In this document: piece by piece, positions 33,120 through 44,833 of the stretch | Layout of the letters: each line of letters starts with the position of its first letter | Numbering within the stretch: the first letter of the stretch is position 1 | From: Rheum nobile | Lineage: Eukaryota; Streptophyta; Magnoliopsida; Caryophyllales; Polygonaceae | Length of the DNA: 64,000 bases | Assembly (NCBI GenBank): GCA_027886185.1 | Contig: WOAB01000585.1 | Coordinates: 248,001 to 312,000, forward strand | Direction of reading: 5' to 3' | Made by a program: the position numbers and the translations under genes | Notes under the pieces: generated by a model | What the model saw: only the letters and a program-made list of their open reading frames with translations | Databases searched by the model: none | Told to the model about the DNA's origin: nothing

Positions 33120-33840
33120 GACACTTTCTATATTTGTTATTATTGCTTATTTTAGATAGTTTACTTTTATAGTCATTTCTATTTTAGGGTTTGTGCCTTT
33201 TGCATGGTTGCATGGGCTAGCCCACTAGGCTCGACTCGGCCCGTCTGATGTCTCGCCCTAGTATTTAAGTCAATCTATGTTATTGGTTTTAGTACGTTCA
33301 ATTTTAACCAAGGTTTCAAGTAGAGTGTTTATCCTCCTTCCTTTGATCGGACGTCACCCTCTATCTTTGCATCCCCATTCCCTCTGTCGCCGATGCTACG
33401 GCAATTGCTTGAACCTTTAGGCCAAGTCTTCCTTCACATCTCCCTTCCTCTGCAGTCGATGCTATGACACCAAAGACTTGTCTTTTCAAGTCATCTATCC
33501 CTCATCAAATCGGTTCCGCCATCGATATCCATTCGCCCCATCAATCGCTTCCATCGCACCCACAATCGCCACCAATTCCATCGTGTTCGCCATCGCCTTC
33601 ACCATCGACGTCGTCTTCGCTGTTGTGACACTCAGCCTCACCGATGCCGCGACCATCCAGACCACCTCCATCGGGTTCGCTTCGCCACCATCTTGTCAAC
33701 CTTTCGTGCAAGACAATGCGGGTTTGCACCCAAGGATTCCACGACAGGTTTGACAAGGAAGGAGTGACTTCTCGCCCAAGACTAGATCCAAAGGTGTCGC
33801 CTTTGACAATTGGCTTGTCATCGGAGGCAAGAATACATCA
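32813..33840 (+). repeat. 3' LTR of element D
   Basis: This 1028-bp LTR starts TGATGTGACCC, the same start as the E LTR read on the minus strand, and ends AAGAATACATCA. Its first 300 bases continue the pol frame. After 33119 the sequence is Pro/Thr-codon-rich but not clearly coding. Confidence 0.85.
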
Positions 33841-35051
33841 GTGAGACACTTTACGCTTAGGAGCAGACTTAGATTATTCATATTTAGGCTCATGACGCCT
33901 AGGTGTGGATGAAGAGGAGTAGGAATGTGAAGAAGATCCCCACAGACTTGAGTTAGGTGTACTCTTCAACTTTTTCATGCTTTTGTGCGCTCTTGTAGCA
34001 TAGTGCAACACCTCTTCACTCTGTACGTTAGGCCCAAACCTTTGCAAATCAACAATTTGACCAATTTCCGGGCTCAAGCTACCTATGAACTTGGACACAA
34101 TGTAGCTATCCGGGAAATGCACCCCAGATCTGAATATAAGGTGTTTGAGCTCTTTAAAGAACTCTTCTGGAGTTCCTCCCCTTTGCTTCACCCTCTCAAG
34201 CTTCACATGAATCTTGTTCACATAATCGAATGGCACAAACTTGAATTGCATGGCCTCCTTGAGCGCTTTCCATGTGGAGATAAGAGGATAGTTGTTGTAG
34301 GCTCTTTGTTCCTTGTCTTCCACCCACCATGAGTAAGCAAACTCCGTGAAATGGATGGTGGCAATGGAAACTCATTGGGCATCCGAGTAGTGGTAGTAGT
34401 CGAAGATGGACTAGGTTTTAGATAGCCAATCAAGAAAGGCCTCAACGTCGGACGTACCAGCAAAGGGTCCATGGACCCTCTCTTCCTCTTCTTGGTAGCC
34501 ATAGCTACGGGATCTTTGGATTGACTCCCTTGGAGTTGCTTCCCGGGTTCTCACTCTCTCCTTTTGGTCTTGTGATGGCTCAAAGGGCCCACGTCTTGGC
34601 ATCATCAAAGACCCTCGTGGTTGATAAGGCCTTCGACTCATCCTCTCAAGTACCGGTTGAGTGGAGGTGATGTGATTCCTTGGAGAGGATGGTTAGCCTC
34701 CGGTGAGAAAGTATTCTCCATGTCGTCTTGAAAGAACTTAGGGCCACAAGCTCGCCCTTGAGGGTGGAAATGCACTCTTGGCTTGTTGCAGGTGTCGGCT
34801 TCATGAATGTCTCTTTGAGGGTCCTCCCCTCGTGGAGATCCTTGAGACTCTTCTTCATCACTCCCCCTCTTAGAACACCCAAACCTCTTCTCCAACTTGT
34901 CATCAATGGCTTGCAAAAGATCAAGTCGAAGCTTATCAAATATGGACTGGATTTCCTCAAGAGGCACAAGTCTTGCCTCATTAGCATTGTTCATGACTCC
35001 CTTGTCCTTTTGGTGAGACTTTCTGCACAACTCACATAACACACGTAGCAA
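33841..35051 (-). pseudogene. Ty3 gag fragment G, interrupted by D
   Basis: Minus-strand gag starts near 35051 with an Asp/Leu/Lys-rich segment (QSIFDKLRLDLLQAIDDKLE). After a frame break at 34638 comes an Arg-rich stretch with DVEAFLDWLSKT, a stop at 34411, then the core from about 34355: FAYSWWVEDKEQRAYNNYPL, WKALKEAMQFKFVPFDYVNK, FIGSLSPEIGQIVDLQRF. The frame stops at 33874, and D begins at 33840. The rest of G (protease, pol, 3' LTR) should lie left of D but is absent. It belongs to Ty3 elements; I could not place the lineage more finely. Confidence 0.75.
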
Positions 35052-36059
35052 ACAAAATCAGTGCAAAACTGAATTGACAAGTTAGGACAAGGTGCTTACC
35101 TCAAGTTCTTAGCTTAACCCACTCGTCTTTGCAGTTGGCCAAGGCTTCAAAGGTGTACCATAAGAGTTCTTAAGATCCTCACGATGACCCACACAAATAG
35201 CACAAGGCCTCCACAAAGGCAATAACAAAAACCAACTTCTGTAAGTCCACAAGAGAGTTATGTAAAACGTCCTCCAAGTGCAAGGTAGGGCTAGGATTGT
35301 GTTTGGTCAAGGCAAGCCTTATTCCACACAAAATTGAACACTTATGATATGATAAGAACACAAACCAAGAAACACAAGAAGCTAGTAGGAACACATCCCC
35401 CCTAAAATTTAGTCCACACTCGAACAAATTTTGAAACACTTAAAAAAAGTGATCGCCTTTTTCTGGCTTTGCGTTTCTTTCTCGAGCTTTACTTAACATG
35501 CAAATTGCACTTGCATTTTTCTGGCTACTTAGCATTTCTTTCTCGATTTTCAAGCACTTTCATTTCCACTTTGGTACAGCTAACTTCAGCTTTCAATTGA
35601 TCACAATTGACTTCAAAAACAGAGCACTTGAAACACACTTACGAGAGCTCTTACAATTTCCACATTACAATTGAAGTTTTCTCTATGGAACCAAGCACTT
35701 TTCCCATATCTTACTGTCTTAATTTGCACCTTATAATACCATAAAATATGCAAGCATGGGACGTAAATAAGGCAACAAATTTTTTTGTCAATGCAGGAAT
35801 GTGAATGGGTGGAGGTTTATTGCACTTCACTAAATACAACTCTCATTAATGAAGTTGTAGGCTGAAATGATTTTCTATTAATGAAGATTTCAGTTTAGGA
35901 ACCTCAAGAGGTTGTCTTCAACCTCATACCCATATAGCAAACAACCCAAGTTTGTTGAAAACAAATGCAAGAAATTGAGCACAACATATACAAGGCTAGA
36001 CCAACTTGTCGAAGGATTTGCAAAATTTTCTTGCAAGATTCAAACGAGGGTTTTCGATT
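35052..36059. other. Unassigned stretch between G and H
   Basis: No gene is supported. It probably includes the leader of G, but no primer site or LTR end could be recognised. It is AT-rich with short CTTTCTCGA-type repeats at about 35480 and 35541. Confidence 0.5.
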
Positions 36060-36533
36060 CAAACGAAGGATTTGTGCGCAAGGCCAAACAACGGCCCACT
36101 GAAGCTTGGTCAGGCGCGACTGCATCAGGCTCGAGCACTGGGCTCCCCAACCCTAGTGCCTCACATTCCGTGCCCAGTGCCTCTCTGTCGCCGCAAATTG
36201 CCTCGCCATTGCCGCCATACACTTTGTTGCAAGGCCGATGCGGCACCGGTTGCTTTTGGCAAGGCTCAGTGCCATGACCGCCCCTTTGAAGGGTCAGAGG
36301 CCGTGTTTCCTGCTTGTGCCTACTCCCAGCCTGCCAAGCGCCGCCGAGAGTGATGCTTTGCCACCACGGATAGCCGCATTGCTTCTTGTGTTTGGTGATT
36401 TTATACCCGATGAGCTGCCACAGGTTTACCTCATATTCGTGGCATTGAGCACCAAATCGACTTGGTGCCCGGTGCTTTGCTCCCAAATTGCGCCGCTTAC
36501 CGCGCTGGTCCTGAGGGGACTCGAGAGCTGTAG

Positions 36534-37194
36534 AGACAGGTCCAAGAGTTGCTGGATCGAGGATACGTGAGGGAATCTCTAAGCCCTTGTACTGTGCCTG
36601 TAATTCTGGTTCCCAAAAAGGATGGCTCATGGCGTATGTGTGTTGACTGCCGCGCCATCAACCAGATCACCGTGAAGTACCACCATCCCATCCCCCACCT
36701 TGATGATATGCTGGATGAGCTGCATGGGGCCACTTTGTTCTCCAAGATTGATTTGAAGAGTGGTTACCACCAGATCCGTATGAAGGAGGGTGATGAGTGG
36801 AGGACGGCGTTCAAGACCAAGTATGGTCTCTATGAGTGGCTTGTTATGCCATTTGGGCTCACCAACGCCCCCAACACTTTCGCGTCTTATGAACCACGTG
36901 TTGCGCGAGTTTCTTGGGAAGTTTGTTCTGGTTTACTTTGATGATTACTTTGTCTACTTACGCAGCTTGGAGGATCATGTGCAGCATGTTCGTCTTGTGA
37001 TGGAGACTCTGCACAAGGAGAAGCCTTACGCCAATTTGGGGAAGGAGAATGTGGTAGCCAATCTCAATCGACGCCACGCCCGTTGGGTCGAGTTCTTAGA
37101 GACGTTTCCTTACGTCGTGGTCCACAAGAAATGTAAGGAGAATGTGGTAGTCGATGCCCTTTCTCGCAGGTATATTCTTCTTACTCATCTCTAG
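36534..37194 (+). pseudogene. RT and RNase H remnant of element H
   Basis: RT begins after a TAG at 36531-36533, with VPVILVPKKDGSWRMCVDCR, KIDLKSGYHQIRMKEGDEWR and LVMPFGLTNAPNTF. Near 36890 one inserted base shifts the frame. The core then reads LVYFDDYFVYLRS. After EKPYANLG the thumb and most of RNase H are missing. The frame goes straight to NLNRRHARWVEFLETFPYVV, the RNase H end, through a 16-base filler at 37042-37057 that also occurs at 37135-37150. Confidence 0.83.
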
Positions 37195-38658
37195 ACTAAG
37201 GTTCTTGGTTTTGCTTTGATTAAAGACTTATATTTGGTTGATGCCTTCTTTAAGCCTATTTTCGAGCAATGCCTCCAGAGTCGTGAGTTTGAGTCCTATT
37301 TTGTGATTGATGGTTTTCTCTATAAGGCAGGTCGTTTGTGCATCCCTAGCTCGTCCATTAGGACCCTCCACATTGAAGAGGCTCATGATGGCCGAGGCCA
37401 CTTTCGGATTTCTAGGACGTTGGCAGCCTTAAGAGAACATTTCTTTTGGCCACATATGGCAACACAGGTGACTAGGTATTGTAAGAGTTGTGTGAGTTGC
37501 CAGAGAGGTAAGGCGAGATCTAGTCCTCACGGCCTTTACATGCCCTTACCTATTCCACACGGCCCTTGGGAAGATTTGTCCATGGATTTTATTATAGGAT
37601 GGCCTCTCTTTCGTAGGGGTAAGGACTCTATTTTTGTTGTTGTGGACATGTTTTCCAAGATGGCCCACTTTATAGCCTGCAAAACGACCCATAATACTAG
37701 TGACATAGCTGATTTTTTTTGAGCATGTGGTTCGTTTACATGGTGTTCCTAGATCTATTGTGAGTGATAGGGATACCAAGTTTATAGGGTATTTTGGAGG
37801 ACTCTTTGGGGTAAGCTAGGCATAAAACTCTTATTTTCCACTAGCTACCACCCCCAGACAAATGGCCAAAGTTAGGTCACGAACCGCACTTTAGGGGCCC
37901 TTCTTAGGACGATGCTCAAGGCCAATCCCAGGCATTGGGAGGAGTTACTTTCTTTTGTTGAGTTCTCTTATAACAGGTCCAATCACTCGGCAACCAGGCT
38001 GACACCATTCGAGGTTGTCTATGGTCGTAATCCATTGACACCTTTGGACATGTTTCCACACCCGCTGCAGGACAATGAGCACGTCACCGCCGCTGGCCGT
38101 GCCGCACGGATTCAAGAGCTCCATCGCCGGACGAGAGCCTAGCTCATGCGCCGGGCACGCCAATATAAGGCACAAAACAACAAGGGCAAGCGCAATATGA
38201 TTTTCACGCCGGGAGATATGGTTTGGGTCCACCTCCGCAAGGATCGCTTCCCCAATAAACACAAATCCAAGCTAGCGCCGCACGGAGATGGCATATTCAG
38301 AGTCGTCAAGGCCATTGGCGACAACGCGTATGAGATTGACTTACCCCCGGATTTTGGTCTCCACGCAACCTTCAACATCGCCGACCTCCAGCTATACGTG
38401 GAGCCAAAGTTCGATGATGGTGAAGTAGGGACGCTTCACATCCAAGTGGTTGAGGGTGATGCGCCCCTGCCTTCCATGACAGTCGCAGAGGAAGAGACTT
38501 CCATGAGCCTGCAGTCGTTGGGGCCCGTCACAAGGTCGCGTGCGAAGGCCATCGCCAACGCCATGCAATCGTTCATCGTACGCCTCGTTGCCAGCTACGA
38601 CGCGCCTGAAGCCGCGCCTCCACTTCGCCTCCTCACCACCATCAGTGGCCCAGAATAG
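37195..38658 (+). pseudogene. Integrase and pol tail of element H
   Basis: The H2C2 finger reads EAHDGRGHFRISRTLAALRE and CKSCVSCQRGKARSS. The core has FVVVDMFSKMAHFIACKTTH, then is shifted after DIADFF (extra T in a run of T near 37720) until about 37790. It resumes with LLFSTSYHPQTNGQ; the codon for the third catalytic residue is part of a stop (GQS then TAG). The tail includes APHGDGIFRVVKAIGDNAYE and LHATFNIADLQLYV and runs into the LTR, ending at a TAG at 38656-38658. Confidence 0.82.
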
Positions 38659-39545
38659 ATCCAGCCGAGCACACTGCCACCTAAGCCAGGCATGACACTC
38701 CAAGAGCCTCCATAAGCCTAGCCCAGGCTCGCGCCCAACCACTGCTTTGTGCGCCGCATCATCGCCCCCGTTGCCGCGTCGCCGCGCCCACAGTGCCTCG
38801 CCAGCGTCTTCCTCGGCGCCTATCCTTTACTTAGCCACATTTTGTATTTAGAGGTTCATTGCCTAAGCTAGACTTTCTATTTTTAGCATTGCTATTTTTG
38901 GGACTTTCTATGGTTGGAAAATTCCAACTTTTGGCACTTTCTATTTTTAGGGTTTTCTATTGTTAGCACTTACTATTGTTAGAACTTACTATTTTTAGAA
39001 GGTTTCTATTTTTGGGTATGCGCTCCACTCGTGTCGCATGGGCTAGCCCATTGGTGCGTGTCTCGGCCCATCCAAGCCCCGCATCCCATTTATAAGGCCA
39101 CTTCGGCCTCATTTGTAAGACTACGTCAAAATTAACCTAAGTTCAAGTTGAGAGCGATTTCCTCCTTCCTTAGGCCCGACGTCATATCTATCTATTTATT
39201 TTCCCCTTTCACGCCGCCGCAGATGCTACTACACCACCCCGTAGCTCATCGCTTCGAGCCAACCTTGTCGTGTGATGCCATCGATAGCCTAGTCCTGAGG
39301 CCATCGACCGCATCGCGCCGAGTCTCTCGCCTCGCCGCCGCGTCCGTTTATCCCGCTTCCGCGTGAAAACCTCTAAGTCCTATAGAGGGTATTTCCATCG
39401 CCAACTCTCGTGGTTTTCGTACAACATAACAAGGCTTGTCGCCAAGGATGCCATGGGAACCTCCGAGACATTGCGACTCAGTACAAAGACCTAGATCCGC
39501 TGCTGCCGACGACAATTGGCCGCATCCGAGACCAAGGACAAATCA
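38457..39545 (+). repeat. 3' LTR of element H
   Basis: It starts TGATGCGCCCC inside the pol frame and ends GGACAAATCA. The middle (38870-39010) is a run of imperfect CTATTTTTAG/GCACTT repeats, also seen in the LTRs of D, E and I. It is 1089 bp long. Confidence 0.8.
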
Positions 39546-39780
39546 ACTATGCCCAACATAAGGAAGAAAAGTAAAATTACTTCTAAAGCAGTCGGTTTCT
39601 ATGGCAATTTGTTTAAATATACATCCTAGAGAGACATATCGTGTGCAATATGAAGAAAGCATGAGTATCGCTATGTACATGGTGATGAGGAGAGTGGATT
39701 TGTAAAATTTCTTCAATGTTGTCAGTGATGAATGATGCTGTGAGACATTGATTTGATACTCTCACGGACAGTAAGACCGG
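39546..39780 (+). repeat. Third copy of the repeat found twice at 53210-53935
   Basis: Shared blocks include ACTATGCCCAACATAAG, CATCCTAGAG with ACATATCGTGT, GATGAGGAGAGTGGA and GTGATGAATGA. It starts directly at the end of the H LTR, so H was inserted into this repeat. Confidence 0.75.
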
Positions 39781-40117
39781 AAGTAATGTGTCCCTTGTAA
39801 GGATCTCAAGATTCAAGGAAAGATCAAAACCAAAACCCCAAGCCAATGCCTTCTCGGTGCTGACGATGGATTGGCTTGACAATGATACGATCCGAGGGCT
39901 CGGATCTCGTCTAACGCCGGATCGAGGCATGAAGCGGTCTCGGATCCTTCTCTTGGTAACCGGATAAGTACGAACCACCGGGAAGGATGGTCCGCGGCTC
40001 TCTTATGCTCACGTGGGCGAGGGTGGGGCGAGAGGGTTTCGTTCGCGAGGGAATCGCTAGCGAGGAGGGTTTGGTGGCCGGCGGTGCGGAAGCCGAAGGG
40101 CACATGGGTGACGTCAA
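39613..40117 (-). other. GC-rich exon-like stretch, possible host gene fragment
   Basis: The minus strand has open frames of 121, 96 and 68 codons in different phases. They overlap in a locally GC-rich segment (39850-40130) that contrasts with the AT-rich repeats around it. One frame reads MPRSGVRRDPSPRIV and KALAWGFGFDLSLNLEIL; another starts MTSPMCPSASAPPATKPSSL. No family is recognised. It could be a first exon or 5' region of a broken host gene, or repeat DNA. Confidence 0.25.
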
Positions 40118-40153
40118 GGCTTTAGGGCGGAGTTTAACTCAACGGTAGGCTAA

Positions 40154-40519
40154 GTGCTTGTTTGGTTTGGAAGCAAATTCATGGGATTTCTAATTCCTCC
40201 ATTATATAGGAAGTACACTTACCTACAAAGGGGTAGGTAAAATTTTCTTCCCCCATTATTTTAATCTCCAAATCACCTAATTACCCTCTCTCAAGATTTT
40301 CTTCCCCCATTATATTTATAGGGTTATAGTAGTAATTTTATATAAATTCCTGCAAACTTCCCACATCCAACCAAACAAAATGTAGTTTTCAATATCACAT
40401 GATTAAAATGTTAACCAAACATAATTTATTAATTCCTATGAATTGTAAATCCCAGGAACTTACTTCATGGGAAGTAAATTCCAGGGAACTACACTTCCTC
40501 TCTTTAACCAAACGAGCAC
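40154..40519. mobile_element. Tourist-like MITE (PIF/Harbinger type), 366 bp
   Basis: Terminal inverted repeats GTGCTTGTTTGGTT and AACCAAACGAGCAC (one mismatch) are flanked on both sides by TAA (40151-40153 and 40520-40522). It is AT-rich and non-coding. A TAA/TTA 3-bp target duplication is the hallmark of Tourist-like elements. It would have been moved by a PIF/Harbinger transposase from elsewhere. Confidence 0.85.
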
Positions 40520-40522
40520 TAA

Positions 40523-40850
40523 ATCTTTAATTTCAACGTACCAAACAAGTACACCGACGAGGGTATTTACAGACATGTGGCACAACCAATAACCCTATAT
40601 GGGCTTGGGCCGCAGACACACTAATGGGCTAGCCCACTCGACAATAGTGGAGCACACGCCCGAAATAGAAACAACTAAAATTGGAAAGTGCCAAATGTGG
40701 GAACTTTCTAAACATAGAAAGTCCCAAAAATAGCAATGCTGAAAACGGAAACTACTAAAACAGGAAACTTGCTAAAATGGGAAATAACAGAAAATAAGCT
40801 AAGTCCTAAACCAAGGGCGATGCCACGGTCTTGGTCGTCTTGGGCTCATC
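40523..40850 (-). repeat. LTR fragment of a CRM-like element (part of I)
   Basis: The plus strand has GGGCTAGCCCA, GAAATAGAAAC, GGAAAGTGCCAAA and ATAGAAAGTCCCAAAAATAG blocks. They match the reverse complement of the H LTR middle region. Borders are not resolved; the MITE lies at its left. Confidence 0.6.
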
Positions 40851-41800
40851 GTTGCCCAACTTGAGTCGAGCCCAGGTCGCATCATTCTCCCTCCCTTAGA
40901 ATCGAAGCGTCCTCGCTTCGAGCTGGATGGAGCCAGGGAGAACAGGCGCTCGGCGGCCAGCGAGAGTGCGGCATCATAGTAGGGCTCGGGTCCGGCTCTC
41001 AGCATCACAAATGTCAGCAAGAATGGCGCGGATGCAGGAGCGGGCTTGTGCTCGGGTGCCTTGGTCATCATCATCGTGCGGAAGCCTGAATCTGGAGTCG
41101 ACCACCTCCGAAGGGCCGACGTAGGCACGTTGTGCACGTCGGGCTTGCGCGCGGGCTCGGGAGCGGACGCGCTGGGGCACGGACCCGCTGTCGTGAACAA
41201 GGGGGCTGCTATGCTGGGGGTTGTGGATGGGGCGGCTGTTGAAGCCACGGTCGCGACTGTTGGAGCCGCGGTCGCGACTATGGCCGTGGTCGCTGCTGTT
41301 GTGGTCGCGGTCACGGCTGTGGAGGCCACGGCTTGTGCGGCAAGGATGCATCTTGCTTTGGCGAGTTGGGCTTGAAGCTCGGCGTTCTCGCGGGCAAGGG
41401 CCTCCTAGGCGGCCTGGCTAGCGGCCAACGCTTGGCGCTTGGTGGTAGCGTCGTGTGGGACCATTGGAACCGGTGACACGGGAGGGCGCTGGAACGACAC
41501 ACGTGTGAGTGCTCATGGTACCGCACTGGGGCATACTCACGGCACGGTGGCGAGTTGTATTGCTGCCTGGGCGGAAGGATTGACGCCAGGGCGGAGAGTA
41601 CGGGCGGCATCGCGGTGGCGTCGGGATCCTCGACGGGATATAGTCCGGATGGGCTTCATGTAGACTCACGCCACCAAACCACTCATCGTCGTGCCACTCG
41701 TCGGCGAAGAGGTAGGGATTGTAGGTCCACGGGAGGCGCCGGTGAGCCATGGGCGGGTGCTAGCTCGGCTAGGGTGTTCCAGGGTGGCTAAGTTTTGGGT
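40851..41800 (-). pseudogene. Gag-like fragment I, Arg/Asp/Ser-rich
   Basis: The minus strand starts near 41750 with MAHRRLPWTYNPYLF and SLHEAHPDYIPSRIPTPP. After frame changes it continues as a charged repeat stretch (HSRDRGSNSRDRGFNSRP) and a segment with GPSEVVDSRFRLPHDDDD. This resembles the N-terminal linker of Ty3 gags, but no capsid core or knuckle is present. It leads straight into the LTR fragment on its left, so the whole middle of the element is missing. Confidence 0.45.
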
Positions 41801-41809
41801 AAGGAAAAG

Positions 41810-43908
41810 GGAAGGGGAGTGTATAGGTCGTAGGATTCATTTTCGGTTTTATTGCATTCTATGAAATGTGCCATTTTCGAAAACCGATCAACCACCACAA
41901 AAGCTGAGTCCCTCCCTCTTAGTCCTAGGTAAACCACAAAAATTCCATAGAAATGTCTTCCCATGGGGCACTAGGAATAGGAAGGGGAGTGTATAGGTCG
42001 TGGGGGTTTAGCTTGGACTTGGCTCTAACACATGTGGTACTTGAAGCACAAAATTTCTCAACATCCTTAGCCATCCTCGGCCAATATAAATGCTCCCTCA
42101 ATGTACCTAAGGTCTTAGCTACCCCAAAGTTCCCCACTAGTCCGCCCCCATGTGCTTCATGAATGAAAAGCCTATGAATGGAACCACTAAGAACACATAG
42201 CCCATGTCCTCTAAACAAGTAACCATCATGCAAATAGAATATGCCTTGGCTACTCTTACTCTCACATGCTCAAATTGTTTCACAAAAATCAGGGTCATCA
42301 AAATACAAAGATTTCATACAAGCAAACCCTAGAACTCTAGCATCCAAAGAAGTGAGAACAATGTACCTCCTTGATAGGGCATCAGCAAATATGTTGTCTT
42401 ATCCCTCCTTGTGCTTGATCACGTAGGGAAAGGCCTATTAACTCCACCAACTTGGCATGCCTTCTATTGAGCTTACTTTGGCTCTTAAGATACTTCAATG
42501 CCTCATGGTCCAAATGGATGACAAACTCCTTGGGCATAAGGTAGTGTTGCCAAGTCTTGAGCACTCGGACAAGAGAAAACAACTCTTTATCATAGGTGGG
42601 ATAGTTGAGCTCGGAGTCACTCATTTTCTCAGTAAAATAGGCTATTGGCCGGCTTCATTGCGTCAGCACCCCTCCAAGGTCGATTCCCGAGGCATCACAC
42701 TCTATCTCAAAGGTTCTTGTGATGTCCGAGAGTGCAAGTAGTGGCGCATAGGTGAGCTTGTATTTGAGCATTCGAATTTCAACCTATTGTGCCTCACCCC
42801 AATGGAATACCACATTTTTCTTGGTGAGCTCGGTCATTGGCGTGGCTATTGTGTTAAAATCCTTCACAAACCTCCTATAACCCCGCCAAGCCTAAGAAGC
42901 TTCTAACTTGTGTCATGGTGGTAGGTGTCTGCCATTCTCTTATGGCTTTCACCTTCTCCTCATCAACCTTCAATCTTGTCTTACTCACAACAAAGCCAAG
43001 AAAGACAACATGATCCGAGCAAAAATGGCATTTCTTGGAGTTGGCATATAACTTTTCCTTCCTAAGGACATCTAGTACTTGTTTTATATGATGAGCATGC
43101 TCTTGTAAGTTCTTGCTATTAATCAATATGTCATACAAATAAACAACTACGAATTTCCCTAAGAAAGGCCTAAGCACATGATTCATCATCCTCATAAAAG
43201 TGCTAGGAGCATTAGTGAGTCCAAAAGGCATTACTAACCATTCATACAGGCCATACTTGGTCTTGAAAGCAGTTTTCCACTCATCTCCTTCTTTCATCCG
43301 GATTTGGTGGTACCCGCTTTTGAGATCTATCTTGGAGAAGACTTGGGCGCCATGTAACGCATCAAGCATGTCATCCAGCTGAGGGATAGGATATCTATAC
43401 TTGATGATGATGTTGTTGACGACTCAGCAATCCATACACATTCTCCAACTTCCATCCTTCTTAGGCACAAGTATGACTGGCATGGCACAAGGGCTCAAGC
43501 TTTCCCTCATATAGCCCTTGTCAATTAGATCCTGGACTTGCTTGTGTAGCTCCTTGGTTTCCTGCAGATTGGTCCGATAGGCTGCCCTATTTGACAATGT
43601 GGCGCCAGCTACAAAGTCAATTTGGTGTTCTATCCCATGAATGGGCGGTAAGCCATTAGAATTTCCTCTTGAAATAGGTCTTTATAATTCTGCAAAAGAT
43701 AAGCAATAGACAAAGGTAGATCACTCAATTATTGTACAGAAAACAACTTAGTCATGGGCACAAAAAGAAAACAAACTTGTTTTCCCTGAATGGCCAAGTT
43801 TTAGCCTTGGCCAACAACATGTGATTACTAGCCCCGGATTTGGTGCCTATGGCCAACATATTGTTTCCTCCTTTGCCATGGCTCCTTTGGTTTCGTCTTT
43901 GCTCATTG
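41810..43908 (-). pseudogene. Pol of Ty3 element F (RT, RNase H, partial integrase), downstream of E
   Basis: It reads right to left. RT at about 43560-42875 shows KDGSWRMC, KIDLKSGYHQIRMKEGDEWK and FGLTNAPSTFMRMMNHVLRP. The catalytic core reads YLYD instead of Y-x-D-D, so the first Asp is lost. RNase H is reduced to SELNYPTYDKELFSLVRVLK and KSQSKLNRRHAKLVELI. The integrase finger is degenerate: GNFGV where an HFG is usual, and CASSTTC for C-x2-C. The integrase core ends right after VVVDRF at about 41845, where fragment I is joined. Frames change several times. Confidence 0.8.
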
Positions 43909-43913
43909 GCCAC

Positions 43914-44833
43914 TGATGTGTTCTTGCCTCCGATGACAAGCCAATTGTCAAAAGGTGGCGCCTTGGGATCTAGTCTTGGGTGAGAAGTCACGTTGAACGT
44001 CACAGCAGTGAAGAAGATGGCGAACGCGTTGATGAATGCGGTGGTGAACACGGTGGTGGTGCGGTGGTGAACGCGGTGGAAGCGGTTGTTGGGGAGAAAG
44101 GATAGCGTTGGCGGAAGCGATTTGATGAGGGATAGATGAATTGAAGAGACAAGTCGTTGGTGTCGTAGCATCGACTGCGGTTGAAGGGAGATGCAAAGGA
44201 AGACTGGCTTGAAGGTTCAAGCGGTTGCCGTAGCGTCGGCGGCGGAGTGAAGGGGATGCGAAGATAGAGGGTTTTGACGTCCGATCAAGGGAAGGAGGAT
44301 AAACACTCGACTTGAAACCTTGAATTAATATGAACGTAAGAAATAAGAATAACAATGGGGGATTTAAATAGCCAACGAACTCAGCCAAGACCTAATGGGC
44401 TTGGACCGAGATGAACCTATGGGCTAGCCCATGCAAGCATGCAAAAGGCACAAACCCAAAAATAGAAACGCTATAAATAGAAACTATCTAAAATGCTATA
44501 AATACTAAATATAGAAAATGTCTCGAAACTATGAAAACGACGCGTTGAAAGGGTACAAACACGGCGAGGAACAGAGACTAAGGGTCGATGGCCTCGCGAG
44601 TGGGTGCACGCGATGTTGGCTCTGAAGAACGCATTGTTTCATTGCCAATGGTGGAGAGGACGACGAGTCTTGGGTTTTCGTCTGGGCTTCCTTGGCCAGC
44701 GACGACGCGTGCGACAAGTCACGCGACGACGGCAGAGATGGCTTTGGACCTAGACCTTGTCACTGGGCCTTCTGAGCGTAGGCTCATGGCTTCTTCCTCG
44801 TCTTGGGCCGTCATGGGAGGTAGGGTCACATCA
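43914..44833 (-). repeat. 3' LTR of element E, encoding the pol tail
   Basis: On the minus strand it starts TGATGTGACCC. Its first 250 bases read GDVTLPPMTAQDEEEAMSL, GPVTRSRSKAIS and so on, in the phase of pol, ending at a TAG at 44578-44580. It ends GCAAGAACACATCA. Imperfect CTATAAATA-type repeats lie around 44470-44515. Confidence 0.92.

Larger units (their letters stand above)
27865..33840 (+). mobile_element. CRM-like Ty3 element D, 5' end missing
   Basis: Gag, protease, RT, RNase H and integrase lie in Ty3 order, followed by one LTR (32813-33840). Most of the coding parallels element E codon for codon. The integrase tail (HLRKERFPSQRKNKLAPHGD, GVHASFNVADL) is of the type found in CRM-lineage elements. 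The beginning of gag and the 5' LTR should lie left of the inserted C, but are absent. D sits in the gag of G, which resumes at 33841. Confidence 0.85.
36060..39545 (+). mobile_element. CRM-like Ty3 element H, 5'-truncated with internal deletion
   Basis: It begins within the spacer between protease and RT, at an estimated 36060. It holds RT, a short RNase H remnant, integrase and one LTR (38457-39545). It is related to D and E but clearly diverged, for example VHLRKDRFPNKHKSKLAPHG in the tail. No gag, protease or 5' LTR is present. The right flank (ACTATGCCCAACATAAG) recurs at 53708, in the two-copy repeat. Confidence 0.82.

Noticed and set aside
33541..33756. Gly/Asp-rich minus-strand frame opposite the D LTR
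   Set aside because: It results from CATCG/TCGCC simple-sequence codons in the LTR and has no counterpart in E or H.
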